This document shows positions 34,730-43,943 of a stretch of 64,000 nt of DNA, one piece after another (the stretch's first letter is position 1; the number at the start of each line of letters is the position of its first letter). The position numbers and the translations under genes are program-made. The notes beneath the pieces are model-generated. The model saw nothing but the letters and a program-made list of their open reading frames with translations. It did not search any database and had not been told where the DNA came from. Source of the DNA: Pseudonocardia sp. MH-G8 (GTDB lineage: Bacteria > Actinomycetota > Actinomycetes > Mycobacteriales > Pseudonocardiaceae); assembly GCF_002262885.1 (NCBI RefSeq), contig NZ_NKYF01000007.1, positions 124,001 through 188,000 on the forward strand. The letters run 5' to 3'.

Positions 34730-36208
34730 TCAGCCCAGCTGGAACGGGTCGCGGGTGCCGCCGGTGAGCTCGACGAACACGGACTTGTTCTCGGTGTACT
34801 CGTTGACTGCGTCGATACCGTTCTCCCGGCCGATTCCGCTCATGCCGAAGCCGCCGAACGGCATGGCGGGGGAGACGACCCGGTAGGCGTTGATCCACAC
34901 GCTGCCGGCGCGCAGCTTCGCCGCGACCCGATGCGCCCGGTGCACGTCCTTGGTCCAGACGGCGCCGGCCAGGCCGTAGGGGGTGTCGTTGGCGAGCTTG
35001 AGGGCCTCGTCCTCGTCCCGGAAGGTGTAGGCGGCGAGCACAGGACCGAACACCTCTTCACGGACGATGGTGGTCTCCGGGGTCACGTTCGTGACGACGG
35101 TGGGCTTGACGAACAGGCCCCCGCGCTCGGCGTCGGGCTCGCCGCCGCAGGCGAAGGTCGCGCCCTCGGCGGCCGCACCCTGCAGGTAGGAGAGGACCTT
35201 CTCGTACTGCGGCCGGTTGGCGACCGGGCCCATCTCGGTCTCGGCGGCGGTGGGGTCGCCGAGCGTGATCGCGTCGGCACGGGCGACGACCTTCTCGATC
35301 AGCGCGTCGTGGACGTCGGCGTGCACGATCAGGCGCGAGCCCGCCATGCAGGTCTGGCCCGTGGCGGCGAAGACCCCGGCGACGAGGCCGTTGGCGGCGG
35401 CGTCGAGGTCGGCGTCGGCGAAGACGATCTGCGGGGACTTCCCGCCCAGCTCCAGCGTGACCCGGTTCAGGTTCGCCACCGCAGCCTGCGCGACCTTGGC
35501 GCCGGTGGCCGTCGAGCCGGTGAACGCGATCTTGTCCACGCCCCGGTGCGACGCGAGCGCCTCACCGGTCGAGCGGTCCCAGCCGGTGACGACGTTGAAC
35601 ACGCCCGCCGGAAGCCCCGCCTCGTGCAGGATCTCGGCGAACACGACGGTCGATGCGGGGGAGTGCTCCGAGGGCTTGGCCACCATCGTGCAGCCGGCGG
35701 CCAGTGCGGGGGCGAGCTTGAAGGTCAGCAGCAGGAGCGGGGAGTTCCACGGTGTGATCGCCCCGACGACGCCGACCGGTTCGCGTGTGGTGAAGCCGAA
35801 GTAGTTCGGGTTGACCGGCGGGACCGTGCGGCCCTCGACCTTGTCGGCCAGACCCGAGAAGTAGTAGTACCACTGCGGGAGGCTGTTCAACTGGCCGAGC
35901 ATCTCGCGCAGCAGCTTTCCCGAGTCGTTGACCTCGAGCCGGGCCAGCCGGTCGGCGTTCGCGGCGATCGCGTCCCCGCACTTGCGCATGATCGCGGCCC
36001 GTTGGAAGCCCGTCATCTGCCCCCACTCGCCCTCGAACGCGGTGCGGGCGGCGACGACGGCCTCGTCGACGTCGTCCGGGCCACCGTCGGCGAGGCGCGC
36101 CCAGGGCCGGCCGGTGTAGGGGTTCTGCGAATCGAACGTGCGGCCCGAGCGGGCGTCGACCGACTTGCCGCCGATGAAGAGCCTGAACTCTTCAGGGGTT
36201 GTCGTCAT
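34730..36208 (-). CDS. Aldehyde dehydrogenase
   Basis: A 492-residue ALDH with catalytic Glu in TLELGGKSPQIVFADADLD and Cys in FAATGQTCMAGSRLIV. ATG 36208. First gene of the two-gene operon with the RutA-like monooxygenase, divergent from an AraC-type activator. It probably oxidises the aldehyde produced by the monooxygenase (inferred). Confidence 0.92.
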   Translation of the reverse strand: MTTTPEEFRLFIGGKSVDARSGRTFDSQNPYTGRPWARLADGGPDDVDEAVVAARTAFEGEWGQMTGFQRAAIMRKCGDAIAANADRLARLEVNDSGKLLREMLGQLNSLPQWYYYFSGLADKVEGRTVPPVNPNYFGFTTREPVGVVGAITPWNSPLLLLTFKLAPALAAGCTMVAKPSEHSPASTVVFAEILHEAGLPAGVFNVVTGWDRSTGEALASHRGVDKIAFTGSTATGAKVAQAAVANLNRVTLELGGKSPQIVFADADLDAAANGLVAGVFAATGQTCMAGSRLIVHADVHDALIEKVVARADAITLGDPTAAETEMGPVANRPQYEKVLSYLQGAAAEGATFACGGEPDAERGGLFVKPTVVTNVTPETTIVREEVFGPVLAAYTFRDEDEALKLANDTPYGLAGAVWTKDVHRAHRVAAKLRAGSVWINAYRVVSPAMPFGGFGMSGIGRENGIDAVNEYTENKSVFVELTGGTRDPFQLG

Positions 36209-36235
36209 TGCTCTTTCCCTCCGTACGACGTCGTC

Positions 36236-36249
36236 GCGCTGAGCGGCGG
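36236..36249. promoter_or_regulatory. GCGCTSAGCGGC motif, site 1
   Basis: GCGCTGAGCGGCGG, 28 bp upstream of the ALDH start. The motif recurs at 36378-36391 and 37551-37564; it is close to the palindrome GCGCTnAGCGC. Confidence 0.45.
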
Positions 36250-36377
36250 CGGATGAACTGACACTAGGAACGGCGCGACGGGCGTCGATAGCCGCGGAAC
36301 GCAGCGGCAGATCCGTTCCGTGCTGGTCCGAGGTCGGATCCCGGTACGCCGACCCCGCGCTCTGCGGATGGCGCGTG

Positions 36378-36391
36378 GCGCTCAGCGGCTG
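36378..36391. promoter_or_regulatory. GCGCTSAGCGGC motif, site 2
   Basis: GCGCTCAGCGGCTG in the 308-bp ALDH/AraC divergent region, just before a TATGCG-N11-CGCATA inverted repeat (36393-36415) whose right arm carries a CATACTGT -10-like sequence for the AraC gene. Confidence 0.45.
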
Positions 36392-36516
36392 TTATGCGCC
36401 TCGACGGGCCGCATACTGTGGCCTGTGTCTCGGGACCGTGGCGCCCACTGGTGCGGCGGCCTGGCCGGTCCCGGACGAGCGGGGCGGGGCGGGCGAGAAC
36501 GCGAGGAGGCGACGCC

Positions 36517-37530
36517 ATGGACGTTTCGACGGCATCGGGTCCCGCCGCTCCGTCGGCTCGGCTGTCTCAGTACTCGATCATGGACACGTGCAGTCTCGAG
36601 GAGGCTCGCGACATCGTCAGCCGCGTGTACCTCGATCACGCGCTGTCGGCGCCGGAGGATCGGCTGGAAGCGACGCTCAACGCCGCACCGAACCGCCGGC
36701 TCACCATCGGCTACCTCACGTACCAGTCCAGCGCGAAGCTCGTGATGCCCCCGACCGAGGACTGCTACCACATCAACCTCACCGTCGAAGGACGCACCGA
36801 GGCTCACCGGACCGACGGTGCCCGTGCGACGACCCGGGCCATGACCAGCGGCCTCGTGCTCCTCCCCGACCAGGAGACCACGGTCCGGTGGTCACCGGAC
36901 GCCGGGCAGTTCATCCTCAAGATCTCCCGGGAGATGCTGGAGGGCCACCTGAGCGAGCAGCTCCACCTGCCGGTGAACGGCGTGCTGGACTTCGACTTCG
37001 GGATCGATCTGACCACTCCGGCCGGGACCTCGCTGATCTCCTCGGTCGAGTTCCTCGCTCGCGAGCTGGACCGGCCCGGCGGGCTCGCCGACATGCCGAT
37101 CGCCCGGGAACAGCTCGAGGCGTTCGTGATGACCCAGGTGCTGCACGCCGGCCGTCACCAGTACAGCGACGCCCTGGCCGCCCCCGCTGATCCCGTTCGC
37201 ACGGTCCGGCTCCGGCCCGTGGTCAGGTACATGGAAGAACACGCCGACGAACCGCTCAGCCCGCAGGAACTCGCGCGGATCGGTTGCATGAGCGTCCGGA
37301 CGTTGCACGCGACCTTCCAGCAGGAGCTCGGCGAGTCACCCATGAGCTACCTGCGCCGCATCCGGCTCGACCACGTCCGGGCCGAGCTCCTGCGGTGCGA
37401 CCCGAGGTTGACGCGGGTCACGGATGTCGCCCTGCGCTGGGGCTTCTTCCACCAGAGCCGGTTCGCGCAGCAGTACAAGGAACGGTTCGGTGAGCTGCCG
37501 CGGGAGACGCTCCGCACCCGGAGCAGGTGA
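36517..37530 (+). CDS. AraC-family regulator (AraC_binding_2 type)
   Basis: A 337-residue regulator. ATG 36517 behind GAGGAGGCGACGCC is preferred over ATG 36394. The N-terminal 200 residues match the AraC-binding-like domain of activators such as NphR and FeaR. The C-terminal HTH pair is SPQELARIGCMSVRTLHATF and VTDVALRWGFFHQSRFAQQY. It diverges from the ALDH-monooxygenase operon and precedes ribBA. It probably activates both (see the repeated GCGCTSAGCGGC sites). Confidence 0.9.
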   Translation: MDVSTASGPAAPSARLSQYSIMDTCSLEEARDIVSRVYLDHALSAPEDRLEATLNAAPNRRLTIGYLTYQSSAKLVMPPTEDCYHINLTVEGRTEAHRTDGARATTRAMTSGLVLLPDQETTVRWSPDAGQFILKISREMLEGHLSEQLHLPVNGVLDFDFGIDLTTPAGTSLISSVEFLARELDRPGGLADMPIAREQLEAFVMTQVLHAGRHQYSDALAAPADPVRTVRLRPVVRYMEEHADEPLSPQELARIGCMSVRTLHATFQQELGESPMSYLRRIRLDHVRAELLRCDPRLTRVTDVALRWGFFHQSRFAQQYKERFGELPRETLRTRSR

Positions 37531-37550
37531 ACCGCGCCCTCGCGACCGCT

Positions 37551-37564
37551 GCGCTGAGCGGCTG
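37551..37564. promoter_or_regulatory. GCGCTSAGCGGC motif, site 3
   Basis: GCGCTGAGCGGCTG, 110 bp upstream of the ribBA start, sharing 13 of 14 bases with site 2 in the AraC/ALDH region. I see no FMN riboswitch in the 143-bp gap before ribBA. Confidence 0.45.
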
Positions 37565-37673
37565 GCTGACGGCTGCGCGCGGATAGCTGGTGCCGGGGCG
37601 GCGCTCGTAGCGTCGCCGCATCCCGGTCGCTCCACGCCGAGTCCGGGGCCGATTCAACCCTGAGGAGCCGACG

Positions 37674-38945
37674 ATGACGCACTCCACCGAGGACCCGACC
37701 GCCGACGTCCCCGCCCTGGCGGGCACCGGGGCGGTGCGGTGTGCGGTGGCGGCGTTGGCTGCGGGGCGGATGGTGGTGGTGGTCGATGATGCGGATCGGG
37801 AGGACGAGGGCGATCTGGTGGTGGCCGCGGGGTCGGTGACCGCCGAGCAGGTGGCGTTCGTGGTGGCGCACACGACGGGGATCGTGTGTGCGCCGATGCC
37901 CGCGGGGCGGGCGGATGCGTTGCAGTTGCCGTTGATGGTCGCCGACAACACCGATGCGCACGGCACGGCGTTCACCGTCACCGTCGACCACGCAAGCACC
38001 GGGACGGGGGTGTCGGCCGCTGATCGGGCGGCCACGCTGCGAGGGTTGGCCGACCCGGCCACCCGCCCGGACCAGTTGCGCAGGCCGGGGCACGTGTTCC
38101 CGTTGCGGGCGCGTGAGGGTGGGGTGCTGGTACGGGCCGGGCACACCGAGGCCGCGGTGGACCTGCTGTGCCTGGCCGGGCAGGACCCGGTCGCGGTGAT
38201 CGGGGAGATCGTGGCTGCGGACGGGTCGATGGCCCGCGGTCAGGTGTTGCGGGCCTTCGCCGCCGAGCACGGGTTGCCGGTGCTGGCCATCGCGGATCTG
38301 GTCCGTTACCGGCGGGCGACCGAGCGGTTCATCGAGCACGTGGCCACCTCGGCGATGCCCACGGTTTTCGGGGAGTTCCGGGCGGTGGCCTACCGCTCGA
38401 CCCTCGACGCCACCGAACACCTCGCCCTCGTCCACGGGGACGTCGCCGCGGCCTCCCGCAGTCTCCGGGGTGCGCTGGTGCGGGTGCACAGCGAGTGCCT
38501 CACCGGTGACATCATCGGCTCGCTGCGTTGTGACTGCGGCGCCCAGCTCGAACAGGCCATGCGGGCGATCGCCGCCGAAGGTGCAGGCGTGGTCGTCTAC
38601 CTGCGCGGGCACGAGGGCCGCGGGATCGGGCTGGCCCACAAGATCCGCGCCTACGCCCTGCAGGAGACCGGGCTGGACACCATCGACGCCAACACCGCCC
38701 AGGGCCTGCCGGTGGACTCCCGTTCCTACGGCACCGGCGCCCAGATCCTCGCCGACCTGGGCATCACCCGCCTACGCCTGATCACCAACAACCCAGCCAA
38801 GTACGGCGGCCTGGACGGCTACGGCCTGCACATCCTCGACCGCGTCGCCCTGCCCACCACCACCAGCCCACACAACCTGCGCTACCTCCGCACCAAACAA
38901 GACCGCATGGGGCACGTCCTGGGGATGAACGAAAGCACCGGCTGA
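37674..38945 (+). CDS. ribBA: Bifunctional DHBP synthase / GTP cyclohydrolase II
   Basis: A 423-residue riboflavin-pathway enzyme making both precursors from ribulose 5-phosphate and GTP. The RibB half (residues about 1-220) has DDADREDEGD, GVSAADR and RPGHVFPL; the RibA half has the zinc site ECLTGDIIGSLRCDCG and YLRGHEGRGIGL. All key residues seen are intact. ATG 37674 after TGAGGAGCC. Unlinked to other rib genes here but next to flavin monooxygenase and reductase genes, so it may be a dedicated second copy. Codon style changes around 38340-38400, from G-ending to C-ending codons. Confidence 0.95.
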   Translation: MTHSTEDPTADVPALAGTGAVRCAVAALAAGRMVVVVDDADREDEGDLVVAAGSVTAEQVAFVVAHTTGIVCAPMPAGRADALQLPLMVADNTDAHGTAFTVTVDHASTGTGVSAADRAATLRGLADPATRPDQLRRPGHVFPLRAREGGVLVRAGHTEAAVDLLCLAGQDPVAVIGEIVAADGSMARGQVLRAFAAEHGLPVLAIADLVRYRRATERFIEHVATSAMPTVFGEFRAVAYRSTLDATEHLALVHGDVAAASRSLRGALVRVHSECLTGDIIGSLRCDCGAQLEQAMRAIAAEGAGVVVYLRGHEGRGIGLAHKIRAYALQETGLDTIDANTAQGLPVDSRSYGTGAQILADLGITRLRLITNNPAKYGGLDGYGLHILDRVALPTTTSPHNLRYLRTKQDRMGHVLGMNESTG

Positions 38946-38970
38946 GGCTCCGTCGGCCCTTGCCCGCCTG

Positions 38971-39492
38971 TCACCGCGGCGACGGCGCGGCCACTCGGTA
39001 GACACCGCGATGGAACAACAGCGGAGCCCGTGATGCGTCCGAGTCGAGGTCATGCACCCGGCCGGCGACGATGGTGTGGTCGCCTCCCGGGTACTCGTAC
39101 TCGAGGCTGCAGTCGGTCCAGGCGGCGACCCCCTCGAGAATCGGGGCGCCCGAGGGAGCGGGCGTCCACCGGACGCCCGCGTACTTGTCGGTCCCCGAGC
39201 GAGCGAATGCGGTGCTCAGCTCGGCGTGGCCGTCAGCCAGCACGTTCACGCAGAACTGGCCGACTTCGCGGATCTTCGGCCAGGTCGTCGAGCTCCGCGC
39301 AGGGCAGAAGGACACCAGCGGCGGCTCGAGGGACAGCGAGCTGAACGACTGGCAGGTGAATCCGAGCGGCCCGTCCGGTCCAGATGCGGTGATGACCACG
39401 ACACCGGAGGCGAAGTGCCCCAGAACCGTCCGCATCCGAGTGCCCTCGACCTGGCCCGTCTTCCGTACCTCGTCGTACAACCGTTCACTCAT
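38971..39492 (-). CDS. Flavin reductase (HpaC/RutF-like)
   Basis: A 173-residue flavin-reductase-domain protein. LGHFASGVVVITASGPDGPL and GFTCQSFSSLSLEPPLVSFC are the flavin-binding blocks; VGQFCVNVLADGHAELSTAF is also typical. Such proteins reduce FMN or FAD with NAD(P)H and supply monooxygenases. ATG 39492 has a weak ribosome site. It converges with ribBA 26 bp away. It is a good candidate partner of the RutA-like enzyme at 33528. Confidence 0.88.
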   Translation of the reverse strand: MSERLYDEVRKTGQVEGTRMRTVLGHFASGVVVITASGPDGPLGFTCQSFSSLSLEPPLVSFCPARSSTTWPKIREVGQFCVNVLADGHAELSTAFARSGTDKYAGVRWTPAPSGAPILEGVAAWTDCSLEYEYPGGDHTIVAGRVHDLDSDASRAPLLFHRGVYRVAAPSPR

Positions 39493-39661
39493 GGAACAAA
39501 CGCTAGGCAACGGATGGGCCCGCTCGATATCCCTGGATCGCAAGTGCACAGCCGCCGAGCGCTGTCGAGCACGGGGCTGCGTCCGCTGGGTCTGCCTCCA
39601 GCGTTCGGCGGCGCCATGGCTCGGTGAACCGGACACCTCGTTCGTGCTCGGTGCCGTCACG

Positions 39662-40626
39662 TCATTGCTTGCCGAAGAGGAACTCGCTGCGGAAGGCCGG
39701 GGCGAGTTCAAGGGCTCGTTGCCGACGTAGCGCGAGTTCGGCGTCACTGAAGTGTGGTGGCGCTGACTCGCGGCTCGGAACGCTGTCGCCGATCAGCGCG
39801 AAGTAGCGCTCCTGGCCGGCCGGGGTGCACATGCACAGCAGGTGGGCCGGCTCCGGGCGGCGGTTGACGAACCGGTGCGGCGCGTTGGAGGGACGTTGAT
39901 GACGTCGCCCTTGCGCGCGGTCGAGGTCACGCCGCGCAGATCGACTTCGATCTCACCATCCAGGACGGCGAACATCTCCTCGAAGTCATGGCGGTGCGGC
40001 GGTGGGCCGCCCCCTTCCGGAACGAGCATGTCGATGAGGGTGTAGGCGCCGGCGGTGTCCTCGCCGGAGACGAGGACGGTGTAGGTGTCCCCGACCAGGG
40101 AGATGTGCTGTAGGTCGGGGCTCTCGAGGTTGACGTGGACCCCGTGGCGGGCGGGGTCGTCCGGCGGGATCGGTGTGGTGCGGTGCAGTCGAAGAGCCAG
40201 CACGGGGATGACACGGCTGGTCCGAGTCTCGTAGTCGGCGAATCCGGGGAATTGTTCGGCCTGCGCGCGGTAGACGGAGTCGCGGTCGTCGCTGTCGAGG
40301 ACCCGGGCCTCGGCGGTGAGGGTGTCGCGCCCGATCTCGACGACGAGGTCGTGGGGGTGGGCCAGGATGTTGTAGTACCAGGCCGGATGACGGGGCCCGC
40401 CTGCGTTCGAGGCGAAGACGAAGATGGTGTCCGGATCGCTGTCGTGTGGGCGGTACATCATCGGGGAGACGCGCTTCGCGCCGCTGCGGGCCCCCGTTGT
40501 GGTCAGGAGCAGCACCGGAGCGTCGCCGAAGGCCGACAGGGTTCCACCGTTGGCCCGGAACTCGGCGATGTTGCGTTCATTGAAGGTGAGGACCTCGGCG
40601 TTCTCGCCGGATGTGGCTGCGGTCAT
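39662..40626 (-). pseudogene. Deazaflavin-dependent nitroreductase/cupin fusion, frameshifted
   Basis: ATG 40626 follows AAGGAG. Residues 1-140 are an F420-dependent (DUF385) reductase domain (GDAPVLLLTTTGARSGAKRV, NPAWYYN-like HPAWYYNILAHPHDLVVEIG). Residues about 160-250 are a cupin (PPPHRHDFEEMFAVLDGEIE). After DVINVP the frame is lost: continuing one base later gives SNAPHRFVNRRPEPAHLLCM and runs to TGA 39662-39664. A single missing C near 39890 explains it. Either a real frameshift or a sequencing error; one base restores a 321-residue protein. Confidence 0.75.
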
Positions 40627-40734
40627 GTCGAACTGCTCCTTGATGTGGGAGGTGCATGGGTGCCGGGGGAGTGGAACAGCGGCACGGAGCCCCACCGTGC
40701 TGGTGACCTCAGCCCTCGAATCGTGGCCGGAGCT

Positions 40735-40950
40735 ACTCCGCGTTGAACCAGGACATGCGGTCGGCGGCCTGGCTACGCATGGGCTCGGGCAACTCCAGCG
40801 GCGTGAAGTTGCCGGGCCACTCGACCGGCCGGTAGCCCGCTGCTCGGCGACCGGTCGGCTCGCACCGAATTCGATGGCCCTGTCGCGGGCTCCTTGATTC
40901 GCGTAGGCGGGGATGTCGGTTCCGGTCCGCGCTGCGTCCAACGACCCGGT
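40735..40950 (-). pseudogene. Unrecognised C-terminal relic
   Basis: Two minus-strand pieces in different frames, IPAYANQGARDRAIEFGAS and then YRPVEWPGNFTPLELPEPMR with a stop at about 40733, look like the end of a broken protein. I cannot assign a family. It lies between two other broken genes. Confidence 0.35.
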
Positions 40951-40959
40951 ACGAGACCT

Positions 40960-41746
<787 letters not shown>

Positions 41747-41790
41747 GACAGGTTCTCGTCTCGTGGTGAGTGTGAGGGGGAGGCGCCGCC

Positions 41791-42233
41791 TCAGATCGAC
41801 TTGAGCACCCGGACGCGGTCGGCGATGGCGCGACGGGCGACGTCGGAGTCGAAGGCGATGGAGTCGAACTCGTGCGGGGCGCCGGAGTGCAGGTGGAACT
41901 CCACGGGCACGCCGGCGCGAGCGAGCGTCGCCGCGTAGGCGATGTCCTCGTCGCGGAAGACGTCGATCTGGCCGACCTCGATGTAGGCCGGCGGCATGCC
42001 GGAGGCGTCCTCGAGGCGGGCCGGGGCCGCGGTGGCCGGGACATCAGGGCCGCCGGCGCATCACCGAGCAGCGCCGGCCATGCGGTGCGGCTGTCCCTAC
42101 CAGCGCATCTGGACCTGCGCGCCGCCGTGGGCGCTCACGAAGTGGTCGGTGGTCTCGACGTCACCGGGAACGGGCTGGGCCGCGCCCCCGGGGCCAGTGC
42201 CGCGGCGATCTCGGGGTCGAGGTCGAGGGACAT
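41791..42233 (-). pseudogene. HSL-type alpha/beta hydrolase (esterase), internal deletion
   Basis: ATG 42233 opens with MSLDLDPEIAAALAPG, then in another frame GDVETTDHFVSAHGGAQVQM. A stop and a jump follow. From about 42060 the C-terminus reads LEDASGMPPAYIEVGQIDVF and GAPHEFDS to TGA at 41791. The oxyanion HGGG and GXSXG nucleophile regions are absent. It is one more internally deleted gene next to the broken ene-reductase. Confidence 0.75.
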
Positions 42234-42277
42234 GCCAGCTCTTCTCAGGTGTTGTTCGCGGCTTGTCGGACGGTGGG

Positions 42278-43222
42278 TCAGACCGAGGTCGCGAGGATGA
42301 CGACCTTGCCCGGCAGGATTCCCGCGGCCGCCCGGGCGTGGACCGAGGCCAGTTCCGCCAGCGGGACACGGTCGGCGACGTCGACGGTGAGCTCGCCACG
42401 GTCCACGCGCGCCACCAGTTCCGACAGTTGTGCGGCGTCGCTGCGGACGAAGAGGTCGATGGCTCGGACGCCGCGTCCCTCGTCGGCCGGGGCGGGCATC
42501 CACACGGTGGTGCTGACCACGACGCCGCCGTCGCGGACGAGGGCCGCCAGCGCAGTGAACCGGGCGGGGTCGATCGGCGCGAGGTTGAGCAGGACGTCGA
42601 CCGGCTCGGTGACCGTGGTGGTCACCTCGGTGGTGGTGTGGTCGATGACCTCATCGGCGCCCGCCGCCGTGACGTGCCCGCTGCTGCGGGGGCTGGCCGT
42701 GGCGATCACGTGGGCGCCGGCCGCCTTGGCCAGCTGCACCGCGTAGCCGCCCACGGCTCCGCCGGCGCCGCTGATCAGGATGCGGTGCCCGGGCTTCAGC
42801 TCGGCATGCTCGAAGAGGGCCTGCCACGCGGTGAGGCCGACCACGGGCAGCGCGGCCGCGTCGGAGAGCGGGATGCTCGTCGGAGCCGGCGCCAGGCTCT
42901 CGGCCGGGGCGAGGACGTACTCCGCGGCGGCGCCGTCGACGGTGAACGGGAGGAAACCGATCACCTCGTCGCCGACCGCGAGGCCGCTCACACCCTCGCC
43001 CAGTGCGTCGATCGTTCCCGCGACGTCCACGCCGAGGATGTGCGGCAGGGTCACGGGCATCGGACCCTGCATGAAACCCGCACGGATGTTGCCGTCGACG
43101 CCGTTGAACGTCGTCGCGGCGACGCGCACCCGTACCTGCCCGGCGCCGGGGACGGGCTCGTCGACGTCCTCGTGACGCAGGACGTCGGGGTCGCCGTACT
43201 CGTGGAATCGAACTGCCTTCAT
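42278..43222 (-). CDS. NADP-dependent MDR oxidoreductase (quinone-reductase-like)
   Basis: A 314-residue zinc-independent medium-chain reductase. GVDVAGTIDALGEGVSGLAV and ILISGAGGAVGGYAVQLAKA (near 150-169) are the diagnostic segments. ATG 43222 is chosen by homology to the usual MKAVRFHEYG start. Divergent from a MarR regulator, with three palindromic sites between them. It probably reduces quinones or enones and is induced by the MarR ligand. Confidence 0.9.
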   Translation of the reverse strand: MKAVRFHEYGDPDVLRHEDVDEPVPGAGQVRVRVAATTFNGVDGNIRAGFMQGPMPVTLPHILGVDVAGTIDALGEGVSGLAVGDEVIGFLPFTVDGAAAEYVLAPAESLAPAPTSIPLSDAAALPVVGLTAWQALFEHAELKPGHRILISGAGGAVGGYAVQLAKAAGAHVIATASPRSSGHVTAAGADEVIDHTTTEVTTTVTEPVDVLLNLAPIDPARFTALAALVRDGGVVVSTTVWMPAPADEGRGVRAIDLFVRSDAAQLSELVARVDRGELTVDVADRVPLAELASVHARAAAGILPGKVVILATSV

Positions 43223-43250
43223 CTCTGGTGCCTCACTCTTGATCGTGTGT

Positions 43251-43266
43251 GCTTCGAACTTGAAGC
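43251..43266. promoter_or_regulatory. MarR operator, site 1
   Basis: GCTTCGAACTTGAAGC, imperfect palindrome 29 bp upstream of the MDR start. Confidence 0.6.
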
Positions 43267-43287
43267 GCTGCGGCCACGCTAGCATGG

Positions 43288-43303
43288 GCTTCGATATCGA
43301 AGC
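43288..43303. promoter_or_regulatory. MarR operator, site 2
   Basis: GCTTCGATATCGAAGC is a perfect 16-bp palindrome at the centre of the MDR/MarR divergent region. Confidence 0.75.
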
Positions 43304-43307
43304 AAGT

Positions 43308-43323
43308 GCTACGAATGTGAAGC
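43308..43323. promoter_or_regulatory. MarR operator, site 3
   Basis: GCTACGAATGTGAAGC, a degenerate copy 18 bp upstream of the MarR start and two helical turns (20 bp) from site 2. Confidence 0.5.
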
Positions 43324-43341
43324 GCTGTTAGGGTTGGCGGC

Positions 43342-43839
43342 GTGACCGACAGGCAGCCTTCCCTCGATCCCGCGCAGCTGGGCGCGTACTTCGCCCTCAT
43401 GGAGGTGGCGGGCCTGCTCCGACACGCGGTCGAGCGGCAGCTGCGCGACGCCGGCGACCTCAGCTACGTGCAGTTCCAGCTCCTCGCGCGGCTGGGTCTC
43501 GACTCAACTACGGGCAGCGAACGCATGACCGACCTGGCAGACGGCGTTGTCTACAGCCGCAGCGGCCTGACCTATCAGGCCGGGCTCCTGGAAAAGGCCG
43601 GCCTGGTCACGCGTTCGCCCTCCGCGGACGACGAGCGGGGAGTCACGGTCACGATCACCGATGCCGGACGGGCGCTGCTGGCGGCGGTGATCCCCGGCCA
43701 CACCGAGGTGATCAACCACCAACTCTTCCGGCCGCTCGCGCGCGGGGACGCCAAGGCTCTGGCCGACCTGTTGTCGCCGGTGCGGGACCACATGCGTTCG
43801 TTGCCGCCCCGTTCAGCAGCACCTCGCCGCCGGCGATGA
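43342..43839 (+). CDS. MarR-family regulator
   Basis: A 165-residue winged-helix regulator. The recognition region is MTDLADGVVYSRSGLTYQAG followed by LLEKAGLVTRSPSADDERG, the usual MarR wing. GTG 43342. Divergent from the MDR gene with a perfect operator palindrome. The next gene overlaps its end only if an early start is used. Confidence 0.9.
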   Translation: MTDRQPSLDPAQLGAYFALMEVAGLLRHAVERQLRDAGDLSYVQFQLLARLGLDSTTGSERMTDLADGVVYSRSGLTYQAGLLEKAGLVTRSPSADDERGVTVTITDAGRALLAAVIPGHTEVINHQLFRPLARGDAKALADLLSPVRDHMRSLPPRSAAPRRRR

Positions 43840-43876
43840 CCCTCGCCATCCAACTCTCCTTAGCTGAAAGGCTGTT

Positions 43877-43894
43877 CCGGACAGAACCGTCCGG
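43877..43894. promoter_or_regulatory. Operator palindrome before the TetR gene
   Basis: CCGGAC-N6-GTCCGG perfect inverted repeat, about 50 bp before ATG 43944. Probable autoregulatory site; it also supports the later start of that gene. Confidence 0.55.
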
Positions 43895-43943
43895 TACAGG
43901 AAGGACCGTACTGGGACGCTCAGCCGCACCGCAAGCCGCTGCG

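Noticed and set aside
37531-37673. FMN riboswitch before ribBA
   Set aside because: The 143-bp leader lacks the conserved RFN boxes; only the GCGCTGAGCGGCTG motif stands out.
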